Source: Antedon mediterranea
Taxonomy: Eukaryota; Echinodermata; Crinoidea; Comatulida; Antedonidae
Assembly (NCBI RefSeq): GCF_964355755.1
Contig: NC_092672.1
Location: 15,622,501 to 15,686,500 of the forward strand
Direction of reading: 5' to 3'
Length of the DNA stretch: 64,000 nt
Each line of letters starts with the position of its first letter. Positions within the stretch are counted from its first letter, which is position 1. The notes under the pieces were generated by a model. That model was not told where the DNA came from, searched no databases, and worked only from the letters and a program-made list of their open reading frames with translations. The position numbers were made by a program, and so were the translations under genes. Shown here in pieces: positions 11,990 through 22,235 of the stretch.

Positions 11990-12062
11990 TTTTCTACAGC
12001 GCCATGAGCATTGAATGTTGGAATGGCGCTATATAAATCGAACGATTGACTGATTGATTGAA
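11990..12062 (+). repeat. Retroposon 3' tail with (GATT)n
   Basis: A GCGCCATGAG...ATGGCGCTATATAAAT motif ends in GATTGACTGATTGATTG. The GGCGCTATATAAAT hairpin followed by a short tandem repeat is a common 3' end of invertebrate LINEs and their SINEs. The body of the element is missing. Confidence 0.5.
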
Positions 12063-12840
12063 AGTGACGAGTTCAAATCTAGTTACATTTAATTAAGAAT
12101 GTGGGCACTGTGTAATATAAGATGTATAGGCCCTTGTAATGTAATATGTAAAAAATTATTACAAATTAAAAATTGATCTAATATGGGTCTATATTACATT
12201 CTTTAATATCATTGCTCTTCACTATTTAATGATGAGAAGGTGGTGGACGGAGTTGGTAGTGTGTTGACAATAAAAGAGAGTATGCCAAAATGCATTACTA
12301 AAAACTAAAATATTCAATACAACTAGCATCTTTGATCATTATAATACACAGGGATCATAGGGCATTTACAGTAAGTGACTTTAAAAAACAATTTGTAAAA
12401 ATTGCACTTTTAAAATACAAAATCATATGCAATTGAAAGTTTGTGAAATTTTAAGTGTTTTTGTTAAAGATGTATTGTCCCCCTGAATGTGTTGAATGTG
12501 CCATTTTAATGTAACATAATATATCCATTTTGACCAAAAATTTGATCCTAAAAAATGTATTTACCTGAAAAAATTTCAAATTAAATATTTTAATGAAAAA
12601 ATGTTCAAAATTGGCTCCCAGCCAATGGGTTTTTGGTTGAATTTAACCATTTATTTGTCATTTTACAACTTTTTGTTTTTTTTCCTATGGAAGTGATTAA
12701 CTTTATTAAAACCCTACAAAATAAAACACCGGTATTCAAAATCTGAATTAATTAATTTTTTCATGTTTTTGGGGGACAATACACCCTTAACTATTGATTA
12801 AATACAGTTTAAAAAAATAATTTTAATTTAATAAAATGGT

Positions 12841-13660
12841 CAATGCACTATTGTTTTCAATGTTTTATAAAGTTTTTCAAATGGAAATTTATGACCACAG
12901 CGTGAAAAAACATAATGTATATCATTAAAACTCTAAATGATTATAAACTATATTGTACGTGTCCACAGTTTATCCGAAAATTAAACACTGATACAAACAA
13001 AAAACTTCAGTTACTTTGGAATTACTAGTACTTTTAGTTACTGTGTTTTGAGATTGATGGACTTTACTACCTCAGCCTCGCCATGGGTTGGACTAATGAA
13101 CTATTGTTTTCAATGTTTTATAAAGTTTTTCAAATGGAAATTATGACCATAGCGTTAAAAAACATAATGTATAGCATTACGCATTATGTATTGATAATAA
13201 TACACATTAAAGATTACATTTTCGATTAGATCATATAACTATACACTGTTTCAATAACTTATATTTATTGGCATTTTTTAAATTTGTATTAATATCAGGT
13301 ATTTAGTTGACGCTGATTTGTGGTCTGAAATAATTTGTAGATGACGGACGCTTACAGTATATTTGTTTTGGTAGCTGGTCATACTCTAGGCCATGGATGA
13401 GCAAAATCTGTACAAATTACTACATGGTAACTTTGACTTAAAAATCACTAGCACCATCAATATAGTCATGTCAAAAAATTTAATTGATAGGAGACTATGA
13501 TTATAAACTATATTGTACGTGTCCACAGTTTATCCGAAAATTAAACAACTGATTCGAACAAATAACTTCAGTTACTTTGGAATTACTAGTTCTTTTAGTT
13601 ACCGTACTGTGTTTTGGGATTGATGGACTTTACTACCTCATCCTCGCCATGTGTTGGACT
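12841..13660 (+). repeat. Partly duplicated block in order A-B-A-x-B
   Basis: Block A (CTATTGTTTTCAATGTTTTA onward) is at about 12845-12930 and 13098-13175. Block B (GATTATAAACTATATTGTAC to CCATG(G/T)GTTGGACT) is at about 12940-13094 and 13498-13660. About 320 bp of unshared sequence separates A2 from B2. Copies are >90% alike by eye. No coding content. Confidence 0.8.
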
Positions 13661-15599
13661 GAGGTAAAAAAATAAAACATTTAGTAGTCCAACACTCTTG
13701 TAGTCACTAACAATTTCTGTCCCGGACTATCTTCAGAAGGTTTGAAATAAGACTATGGTGAAGAACGTACTGCACCATAGTTAACTAAGGTATTATTGTA
13801 AGGGTCATTTCTTCTTTGACAAAACTTTTAGGAATATAGACTTGGAAAATTCACTCATTTAATGTATAATGTAGCCTACAAAGTTATGTGCGACGATAAT
13901 ATTTAAATTTCTACAATATTGAACTCTGCACTCTCAATAGGATTAATGGTTCCTGTACAAAGGTCGCCCTTGGTAAATTCACCTAATAATAAATGTTTTG
14001 AAAAATCTGAGAAAATAATGCCTCGACAGATTGTTAGAAATTGCACTCATAATCAATATTACCGCAAATAAATATAAAACATTATGGCGTTATGCATTAA
14101 AAATAAATAATCAGAACAATGCATGACCCATTTATTGTTTAAATGGACTTTAACAGATAAACTTGGAAGCTAATTGATTAGAACATTGGCCCAAACACAA
14201 CCAGCTTGATGAAAGGCAGGCCGGGATGAGTGAAATGAAGGTTAACATTTTGTTCAGGGCTTCTTTAGTTGGTGGTTGCTTTCATATGATCATATGATTG
14301 CTAATTTTTGGAGATAAGATTAAATCTAGCGTCAAGCTATGGAATGATCCCCCTCAGAATTCTGATGTGTTCAATACTGAGTAAGGGCAACAGTACAGTA
14401 TTGCAATGGACTTAGACCGGATTGAATATTTTATATGTTGTATATACGACAAAGTGGATGACGCTAGATTTAACCTTTTCACTAAAAAGAACATACAATT
14501 ACTGGAGTGCTGGTTAATATTTTTCCCAGTATAATTTTGAATTATGATACAAGCAGTTAATAAAACAAAAGAAATGATTTCTCTTTTATTTCTTTTACAT
14601 GTTAACACTAATACTAGTACTGTCAACTCTGTTGTTGAGCTGTACTGTACAGTACGTCCAGATCTATCATTTTTAAATAACTCTTATAGTATTGAGTTAA
14701 ATATCATATGTTTTTATTAAATGTGAATAGAAAGTAGTACTTCTGCATCATTTGCCATTATTGTTGTGTTTCTGGGATGTACGGTTTACAAGTTCTGACG
14801 AATCGGACATTATCTGAGGCCAAATGTCAAATTTTAAATGGCCTAAAATCTTAAAAGTTGCAAATTTTCAATACAAGTTTCCATACAAACTTTTATGCTT
14901 CTAACCAAATTTGTCTAAGAAGCCCCAATATTTAATATAGTATTTTTTAGATTTAGATAAATTATATATAAGTATGTCCAAGATGAAAAAGAATCTTACT
15001 GATGACTGAATGATAAAATAAAAACACAATCTGATGTGATGAATAAAATATCCCAAAACAGGTAACATTTTCAAATTTGTTCCTTTTGCGACTGCTGTGA
15101 AGATGTATAGTAAACAAAAGAGAACAAAGAAATACTAATTAGGGAAATATACAGCATGTACTGTACATGGCAGTTTAAAATCTGAAATATACATTTTTGT
15201 TGTGAACAATGTATTGTCACTTCAGTGGCCTTCTACTAATAGAAATGGTTAAATTGTATATAATCTATCCATATACACAACTTGAATCATAGAGCACCTC
15301 AAACAATTTTAGTCATTAGTATCTGAGTGCTTTCATTTGGCATCTGTCATTTCTAATTTCTTAGCATGCTCTTAAACAGAAAACTGTCAAGTGTTGGTCC
15401 ACAATGAGCTGCTATAAATGGATAGAATGTGTCAAGCAAAGAGGACTAACGTTTAATCATTGAATATTTTATAAAGCAGTATTTTTAATAGAGTGTTAAA
15501 ACACATTTTTCTCAACAATATTTTACAAGGGTGGTCCATCCAGCTGAAGCTTATCATAAGGGACCCAAAAATAAAAATTGATAAGACATTAACATACTA
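13661..15599. other. No gene seen
   Basis: AT-rich with only chance-length ORFs (a 90-codon minus frame at 14354-14626 has no recognisable domain). No RNA gene or element ends found. Confidence 0.45.
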
Positions 15600-15672
15600 T
15601 AACTAGAAAGCCACTCCGAGAGTGCATACCTCCGCCTACTGTAAAATTCTCCTACATAAGATTTCTCCTGGA
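15600..15672 (+). repeat. Left end of the ACCTCCGCC element
   Basis: AACTAGAAAGCCACTCCGAG and ATACCTCCGCCTACTGTAAA match the left end at 4371-4430 closely, including the following CTCCTACATAAGA word. The 3' half seen at 4.5-4.9 kb is absent. Confidence 0.65.
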
Positions 15673-15734
15673 AAAAATATATATATTTTTTATCATTGAT
15701 TCGATAAAAAACACGAAATCCAAAATACCTGTAA

Positions 15735-15762
15735 TGACGTCACATGACGTCACATGACGTCA
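15735..15762 (+). promoter_or_regulatory. Three TGACGTCA (CRE/ATF) palindromes at 10-bp spacing
   Basis: TGACGTCA occurs at 15735, 15745 and 15755, joined by CA. This is the consensus full site for CREB/ATF bZIP factors and the spacing is about one helical turn. It sits just inside a repeat end with no gene next to it, so a regulatory role is speculative. Confidence 0.4.
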
Positions 15763-16104
15763 TCAATATGCAAATTACTTTTTTTTTAGACTAACTTTAG
15801 ACTAACCCTTTGCCCATCATGAGTTATCTCAATTAGTATTTTTTTTGCGCAATTTATTAAAATATCATATGTTTTTCCTAAATATATCTCAGCAGTGAAA
15901 GAACGATAAAAAAGATAAATTTAAAATATAAACAAAAATTATATTAAAACAAGTCCAACGCCAAATGACTAAAACTTGTTTCTATGGGGAAGACATTTCC
16001 TATGAATTTTTCTAGACCCGCTATATATTTTTTACAAATATTTAAAGTATTTTGAATTACCGGTAATACTAAAGCAATGAGTGATCGTGTGAAGATGACC
16101 TTTT

Positions 16105-16300
16105 GACCTGAAAACTCCAGAGTTTGATGTTGGTACCTTTCACACCAAAAATACCGGGGTGTCCCCGCAGTTCGCTCTCCAGAGAATGTTCAGCTGTTTA
16201 ACCCCGCAGTTTTAAACTCCGGAGTTGCTTGATTTTACCCGTTCACACCAAAACACCGGGGCGTCAACTCCGGAGTTTTGCTTTTGGCGTGAAAGGGGTA
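16105..16300. repeat. Cluster of short palindromes and inverted words
   Basis: AACTCCGGAGTT palindromes (two, plus a related AACTCCAGAGTT) lie among CACACCAAAA and CCGGGG(T/C)GT words. CCTTTCACACCAAAA (about 16136) is mirrored by TTTTGGCGTGAAAGG (about 16284). This may be a small inverted-repeat element. Confidence 0.5.
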
Positions 16301-16861
16301 TTTATGGCATTTATACTGTGGCGATTTTAAACTATATTTCAATCTTTCAGCAATCAGTTTTAATTAGTAAAAATCTAAGTGTTCATATATCACAAAGCAA
16401 GGTTTTAAGCTGTTAAATATTCATTGTTAAATATTCATTGTTCAATCTTCCATCAGTGCACTCATGAAACCGTTGATTTGGTTGATTTGCTAGCATGAAT
16501 ATGAAACTCATTCAAAATATTAGGAAGTTTTTGCATGCTTTTGTTTCCCTATAAAAGCTTTTTCATATTAATTGAGCATGGCTCTTTAGAAATAACCATG
16601 GTAGAAATTAGAAAAGAAATAAAAATTCGCCATCTGTGATATACTCAATAAATTAATAATTATAAACTTTTTAAGCATGAGTTAAGGTAATAAAAAAAAA
16701 AAAATTAGAATTGCCCCATTTTCTTTCCATTTATTAAAATTCATCACTGATGACATATTTTGATGGAAACAGTGTTAAAGCAATCAATATTCTGTGAATT
16801 TATAACACATTAAAGATAAGATATTTTGTCTAATAAAACCCAATGATATTTTAGGAAATTA

Positions 16862-17196
16862 TTTTTTTTTTTTTGTATTTTGTATTAATATTAGTCCTCA
16901 GTGAGGAAATTAGGATTAGGCCCTCCACGGACCCACGGCAGCCAGCAGTGCAGCGCCTACCAGATTAGGCAATGAGAGTAAAGCATCTTGCCTAAGGATG
17001 CAATTAGTATGGTACAGATAACCCACGCCTATCACATGCTAGTCCGATATTACCATTACACCATCACTCTCCAGTATATACAGCACCCGCCAAGATTTCT
17101 AGACGGTCTCCCATCCAGAACGCAACCGGGCCCAACATTGCTTAACTTCAGTGATCTGACGAGAACCGGTGTTTCAACGCAGTATGGCCGTATACA
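16862..17196 (-). mobile_element. 5S rRNA-derived SINE
   Basis: On the minus strand, 17194-17075 reads as a 120-nt 5S-like unit beginning TATACGGCCATAC and ending GGGTGCTGTATA, with TGAAGTTAAGCAATGTTGGG and GGATGGGAGACC at the pol III internal-promoter positions. A tRNA-like TGGTGTAATGGTAA segment and a CTTAGGCAAGATGCTTTA-type body follow. An A-rich tail matches the plus-strand T-run at about 16861-16874. 5S-derived SINEs are known in animals; they use LINE machinery. Mismatches to 5S and the A tail argue against a working 5S gene. Confidence 0.8.
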
Positions 17197-17260
17197 TGAA
17201 TATATATATATATATGAATTGAAAGACTGTTTAATTATGATATAGTTTTTATTCAATTTT

Positions 17261-17760
17261 CATTTATGAGTGTTTTTACATTCATTTAACATTAATAAGG
17301 AATTACATTAGTCAATCTTTCAACAATCAGTTTCAATTAGTGAGTAAAATCTATGTGTTCATATTTCACAAAGCAAGGTTTTAAGCTGTTGAATATTCAT
17401 TGTTCAATCTGCCATCAGTAAGACTTATTACACTCACTGGCATATCATCATGATTTATGATTTGCTCCAAAGTATTTAATGTGTGAATTTTAAATATAGC
17501 TTTATAATCACACGCTTACTCTACTTAAAGACTTTGGCTTAATATTTTACGTGTCTGTTTTATATATCTGATTGACATTTAATGTTATTTATTTCCCAAG
17601 TATTCATATTTCTTATATCATCTGCAATGTGGAATTAGGTATAGGAAGTGTAATCTTTAAGGGATAATATTCTATTTTATTAATTAGGTGATCTTACAAT
17701 AATATTACCTTAGGCCATCTTACAAAATCTTATTTTTCTTCTTTTTATTTCTTTCTGTAG
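17261..17760 (+). other. Likely intron 3' part upstream of the candidate terminal exon
   Basis: No ORF. The last ~35 bases are pyrimidine-rich (TTTCTTCTTTTTATTTCTTT) and end CTGTAG, a good 3' splice site. An ATTTCA(C)AAAGCAAGGTTTTAAGC stretch near 17362-17390 repeats sequence at about 16388-16412. Confidence 0.45.
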
Positions 17761-17868
17761 ATTTTTGTGTACATTGCATTCCATCCAAAAGATTGTGAAG
17801 AGGCTATGAGTAAGCTTGAAACTCAAATCGGCAAAATCAAATCAGCATTTTGCGCTATATTAAATTGA
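17761..17868 (+). CDS. Candidate 3'-terminal coding exon of a host gene, product unknown
   Basis: Directly after the polypyrimidine tract and CTGTAG acceptor, frame 0 runs 35 codons to TGA. It begins IFVYIAFHPKDCEEAMSKL and continues with a Lys-rich, probably helical end (ETQIGKIKSAFCAILN). Codon use and residue mix look protein-like, unlike the surrounding chance ORFs. An AATAAA lies 18 bp past the stop. I do not recognise the family. The upstream exons were not found; they would lie to the left, behind repeat-filled intron. It may instead be a processed or orphan exon. Confidence 0.45.
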   Translation: MFVYIAFHPKDCEEAMSKLETQIGKIKSAFCAILN

Positions 17869-17885
17869 ATTATTATTAATATTAA

Positions 17886-17891
17886 AATAAA
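17886..17891 (+). terminator. AATAAA polyadenylation signal
   Basis: A canonical hexamer just after the TGA of the candidate terminal exon. Very short 3' UTR if used. AATAAA is frequent in AT-rich DNA, so position is the main support. Confidence 0.35.
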
Positions 17892-18329
17892 TCAAAGAGT
17901 AAAACAAAATAAAGACGATATAGAATTACAACTTTTTAAAATGTTTTTTTAAGTATCTTTTTATATTGCATTAGCTTTAGATTTACATAAACAATGAATG
18001 TCAAATTAAGTTTTAGAATTGTATATGTTCTGGCCAAATCACTTGAACTTTATGCACATTTTTACTCGGGGTACCCGAGTCTAGGACTTACTCATTTTCT
18101 CCTCTTCCTCCATCTGGACACTATTGAGTAAAAAGTGCGATTTTTAAAGTACTACTCCTCCCTTATTCGTTGCAGTATTGAGCTGGGATTTGGCATGAAC
18201 ATACTACAGGGACATGTCCTCAAAGCTATAGAGCCGGATTTTTAATTTTTTGTTAATTAATTTGTTTAATTAAGAAGCCACAATGTGTGACACACACCAC
18301 AGCGTTATGCAGTTATATGGTTATATGCG

Positions 18330-18400
18330 GATTCTTGGCGTAGTGGTTATCACGTTTGCTTAACACGCAGAAGGTACCTGGTTCGAGCCCGGACGAAACC
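18330..18400 (+). tRNA. tRNA-Val(AAC)-like, decayed acceptor stem (copy 1)
   Basis: TGGCGTAGTGGTTA is a good A box and GGTTCGAGCCC a good B box. The anticodon arm GTTTGCTTAACACGCAGA carries AAC. The 5' end (GGATTCTT) no longer pairs with the 3' CGAAACC. A run of eight T follows. Probably a pseudogene. Confidence 0.5.
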
Positions 18401-18614
18401 TTTTTTTTAAACTTTATGGTGAAAAGTACTGTATACGCAATATGATAATTATACACAGTATATCTTATTTTTATTATTTTTTTAAATACTTATTTTGTGT
18501 AATCGGTAATTATCACTTTTACACATGTTTATTTTTCTTTGTGCTTATTACCATATTTATTTGTAATTTAAATGGATTAAAAAACTTTCTGTAACCCACA
18601 TTTTTAGTGTAAGT

Positions 18615-18686
18615 GGTTTTCGTAGTGTAGTGGTTGTCAAGTCTGCTTAACACGCAGAAGCTCCCGGTTCGAGCCCTGGCGAAACC
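18615..18686 (+). tRNA. tRNA-Val(AAC)-like with one extra T in the acceptor stem (copy 2)
   Basis: The 72-nt sequence starts GGTTTTCG and ends GCGAAACC. The anticodon arm TCTGC-TTAACAC-GCAGA has five perfect pairs and anticodon AAC. One extra T disrupts the 7-bp acceptor stem that copy 4 keeps. B box GGTTCGAGCCC; T-rich pol III stop follows. Confidence 0.55.
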
Positions 18687-18846
18687 TATTTTTCTTTAAC
18701 TTTATGGTGAAATAACTGTATACGTCTGTATACAGCTTCTTTCGCTGTACCCCGAGATTGCACATTCGTGCTTTTTTGTTAATTAATTTGTTTAATTAAG
18801 AAGCCACAATGTGTGACACACACCACAGCGTTATGTAGTTATATGC

Positions 18847-18918
18847 GGCTTCTTGGCGTAGTGGTTATCACGTTTGCTCAACACGCATAAGGTACCTGGT
18901 TCGAGCCCGGGCTAAACC
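18847..18918 (+). tRNA. tRNA-Val(AAC)-like, decayed (copy 3)
   Basis: Duplicate of copy 1 with further changes: loop TCAACAC, AACACGCATAAGG and 3' GGGCTAAACC. A and B boxes persist but the acceptor stem does not. Eight T follow. Confidence 0.45.
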
Positions 18919-19131
18919 TTTTTTTTTAAACTTTATGGTGAAAAGTACTGTATACGCAATATGATAATTATACAGAGTATATCTTATTTTTATTATTTTT
19001 TAAAATACTTATTTTGTGTAATCGGTAATTATCACTTTTACACATGTTTATTTTGCTTTGTGCTTATTACCATTTATTTGTAATTTAAATAGATTAAAAA
19101 ACTTTCTGTAACCCACATTTTTAATGTAAGA

Positions 19132-19202
19132 GGTTTCGTAGTGTAGTGGTTGTCAAGTCTGCTTAACACGCAGAAGGTCCCGGTTCAAGCCCTGGCGAAA
19201 CC
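19132..19202 (+). tRNA. tRNA-Val(AAC), best-preserved copy (copy 4)
   Basis: GGTTTCG at the 5' end pairs fully with CGAAACC at the 3' end (7 bp). The anticodon stem TCTGC/GCAGA is perfect with loop TTAACAC, anticodon AAC. Box A TAGTGTAGTGGTTG and box B GGTTCAAGCCC are present. The T stem has one mismatch (CCCGG/CCTGG). The base after the stem is T, and TTTTT follows within 5 nt. It would decode Val GTT/GTC codons if expressed. It may be a true gene or a young tRNA-derived repeat. Confidence 0.65.
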
Positions 19203-19439
19203 TATTTTTCTTTAACTTTCTAACTGTATACGTCTGTATACAGCTTCTTTCGCTGTACCCCGAGTATTGCACATTCGTGCTTGTTAATGCAATTCTTTTA
19301 TTCTCATTAATTCATTAATACCGATCAACTGAAACAATAGAATATTTAACTACAATAATTTTGATAATAACAATAATAAAAATATAATATATTATTAAAA
19401 ATTAAATATAAAACACTTTTTAAACCGTTTTGTAATGAT

Positions 19440-19640
19440 CTTTATTTTTAACTTAAATATTTATGAACTGTAATTTTATGATGTACTATCTTAATCATTG
19501 TGTATTTTTATATTGTTATTCTACATTTTATACTTTATTTTTATATGATATTTTTATACGATATTTTTATGTGATAAGTGAGCGAATGCAATTTCCAGTT
19601 TATTTGGACAATAAAAGTTATCTGTATCTGTATCTGTATC
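19440..19640 (+). repeat. LINE 3' UTR with (TATCTG)n tail
   Basis: T-rich sequence leads to GAGCGAATGCAATTTCCAG, then TTTGGACAATAAAAGTTATC and three CTGTAT repeats. GGACAATAAA followed by a short tandem repeat is a usual 3' end of CR1/L2-type LINEs. No ORF2 precedes it, so it is a 5'-truncated copy. Confidence 0.6.
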
Positions 19641-20309
19641 AAAGAAGCATTGTTTTTGTAAAAAATGAAAAATTATGAACAAAATATGAATTGTTGAATA
19701 TAATTACAGGCCAATCATGACTAACCTGTCTTAGGCGTTAGAAGAGTATTTCCAATGTTACCCAATGAGAAGTCTTCTAATAGCTATTCGGTACGAGCTT
19801 GGTATCAACAAAACACACACAGCAGACACACATCAACTGGGGCAATTACAACTCTGCATCTGCCCCTGACTTGTTGAGTTTACAATTTTGCTGACAGATA
19901 GGCTCATACTTATTTGTACATTTACATTCTTTCAGTCTTTTATTTTTAAGTGCAAGTATCTACCACTCCAAAAAGAAGAAATTCTAGAATAGCTATAGTT
20001 AATGGTTTCACTCTGCGTTTGATTGGTGGAAAAACAATTTAGTTAGGAAATATTCTGTATCATTATGAAATGAAAAAATATATTTAATACTATAGCTAGT
20101 GTTTTTACATAATAATAATAGTAATAGTAGAAAACAATATGCCATACTGTTAAAGTCTAGGCTCTCATCTTAATTATGTATCAAAAATACAACGGCATCC
20201 AAAAGGCTGAGAAGTAGTATTTAACAAAATTTGATAAAAATATATATGAACATGTATAAAAGGTAAAACTAGTTTTGAAAAAAAATTCACATTAAAATTT
20301 GTCCACCGC
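19641..20309. other. No gene seen
   Basis: AT-rich and non-coding; no ORF above chance, no RNA boxes. It may include the 3' flank of the minus-strand LINE fragment that starts at 20813. Confidence 0.45.
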
Positions 20310-20813
20310 TAAGTTAAATAGTGCCAGCCTATTCTATATTCATTGAAACATCATTAATGAGTCGGACTAAGAAAGGGACTGGTGAAGATCTAAATCTCTC
20401 TGTACGACCAAGTTGAGGCTTACACGCAGACCTCAGGGTTCTGCTAGACTCACGAACAGGGAGAAGAATGGTTCTAAATGTATCAGACTTTATTATTCCT
20501 TTACCAAATTTTAGTAAGAGTTGGACTCTTCCGTAAACTAACGATGGAAGGTCTGACAATTTAAGAGCAGACTCGTAGGATACATACAGTAGTTCATGCC
20601 ATTGAACTCTTTCTATTGAATTAGTTTGGTCTTTCGTAATTGAACTGTGCACACAGGGCATGCATATTCAACTAAAGGACGTATGTAGCAAGTATATACT
20701 TGTAGTAGATCTTTAGAAGGCGCCTTGGCTTTCTTAAAATGGATATGAAATGATGTTAAAAAAAATGAGTTAGTTTCATTATCGGAAGGTACGCATAGAA
20801 ACATGTCAGTCAC
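20310..20813 (-). pseudogene. LINE ORF2 C-terminal fragment
   Basis: Two minus frames read on from each other. The first has KKAKAPSKDLLQVYTCYIRP and LVEYACPV (20813-20613). The second has SSITKDQTNSIERVQ, YESALKLSDLPSLV and PQLGRTERFRSSPVPFLV (20661-20329). This is the thumb and C-terminal region of CR1/Jockey-type ORF2 (YIRP-LEYACPVW, RRRAxR-like). A frameshift near 20640 and lost RR-x-R residues show decay. The piece that would precede it resembles the end of the LINE at 23150-25200, so the two could be parts of one broken copy. Confidence 0.8.
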
Positions 20814-20856
20814 CTTTATGCTAAATGTTATGGACGTCTGGGACCCCCTCTAATCG

Positions 20857-21749
20857 GTGACAAAAAATCTTTTTGTGACGTCACTAAAAGAAAAATTTGC
20901 ATTAGGAGAATTGGGTAATTCACAGTCTTTTGCAGATTGGCTCTATACTATTACAGCGTTGGCTTATCTGCTTTGCATTTTTGTTTATGAATATGTTTTT
21001 AATATTTTCGGATACAAATATTTTTTTTTTGTCAACCGATTAATTTTTAAAATGACGCCAATCTTCTGCAAATTTACTAGCGTTTTGCATCGGGAAGCTG
21101 GAGAAACGTAGATACAGTGCGCATGTGTGAAAATATCAATTACACGGCGGACAATCGCTCTCTACTGAGAAACCCCGACGCCGAGTGCTTATTTTTATAA
21201 TCATTTTGGAAAGGATAGTGAAGAGGAATATTTTGTAGCGGATATAGAAATAGAACTAGAAGAGGAGTTACTACCAGTAAATCCTAACATTTTAAGACCG
21301 TTCGATAATAGCCCCTACCACCATTGCAAAGGCCGCGCGCAGCAGACGATCGGTTAGGGTAGGCCTACTGTACTGTACTACTACTAGAGACGCTCGTCGG
21401 GCCAGGGAATTCGAACGGTTTGGCCTTACCTAACATGCATGTTAGGCATACATAGGCATAACTATATATATGTATTGGCAAAGGGTCATATCAGTGTGTC
21501 ACACGCTGACGCTGGACAGACAAATTTCTGAAATTTTTCACGAAACGAAAGACATCTTCGTTCGATCGATGACAAACAATGTCGTGCAAAAGCGTAACCA
21601 ACAACAGAAATAACAGCGTTTTCAGCCTATTTTCGGATGACAAGTTACTTAAAAATTCGTAACTCCTCAACGGACAGTCGTATGGACAAAATTTTTACTG
21701 TAAAATGATTAGCCTACATAACTGTGTAATTTAAAAAAATAAGAAAAAA
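20857..21749. other. Non-coding; one weak protein-like frame at 21158-21359
   Basis: The plus frame at 21158-21359 includes AYFYNHFGKDSEEEYFVADI and an acidic stretch before NILRPFDNSPYHH. The composition is protein-like but there is no start, domain or splice support. The rest shows scattered TAGGCCTA words and no gene. Confidence 0.3.
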
Positions 21750-21910
21750 TTGTTGTCACTGTTTAAAATCCATCGAAAAAAAAACCACAGTGTATAACTA
21801 TAATAAGCATAGGCGCCGCGACTGCACCGCGAAAAAAACGCTGGTGACAAACGCCTATGCTTATACACTGTGGTGTTTTTTTCGATGGATTTTAAGCAGT
21901 GAAAACAAAT
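21750..21910. repeat. Long hairpin, arms of about 55-65 bp
   Basis: TTGTTGTCACTGTTTAAAAT at the left is mirrored by ATTTTAAGCAGTGAAAACAA at the right. The arms continue through AATCCATCGAAAAAAA, CCACAGTGTATA and AAGCATAGGCG with one 7-bp insertion in the left arm. The loop is about 35 bp and GC-rich. It could be a foldback MITE or a source of double-stranded RNA if transcribed. Confidence 0.8.
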
Positions 21911-22189
21911 TTCAAAATTAATAATAAATAAATAAAGGGTGAACAAAAATAGGCCAATGCTGCATTACCCGTTATGTTTTAAAATGGTTGAATATGTGTG
22001 TAATATAAAAAATAGCATTGATACAAGTGTACATTTAATTCATTTATTTTCATTCAGCAAGAAATTAAATAAATATAAAATTATATAGATATATAATTGT
22101 TACAGTTTTTTATTTGATAATGCTGTAAAATCAGTTAATTCCTTGCGTTTCTTGCCATTCCAAGAAATAAGATAAGAAAAGATAGCAAG

Positions 22190-22232
<43 letters not shown>
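22190..22232. repeat. (TA)n microsatellite
   Basis: An uninterrupted TA/AT run of about 40 bp inside AT-rich DNA. The 63-codon frame across it is an artefact. Confidence 0.9.

Positions 22233-22235
<3 letters not shown>

Larger units (their letters stand above)
18250..19287 (+). repeat. 526-bp tandem duplication carrying four tRNA-Val-like sequences
   Basis: TGTTAATTAATTTGTTTAAT starts at 18251 and again at 18777. Both copies contain a GAAGCCACAATGTGTGACAC word, two tRNA-like sequences with T-runs, CTTTATGGTGAAAAGTACTG, and a closing CAGCTTCTTTCGCTGTACCC. The two copies are >90% alike by eye. The two tRNA subunits within each copy also share 3' flank, so an older duplication preceded this one. 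Confidence 0.9.

Noticed and set aside
17075-17194. Functional 5S rRNA gene
   Set aside because: Several mismatches in conserved positions, a fused tRNA-like body and an A-rich tail indicate a retroposed SINE head.
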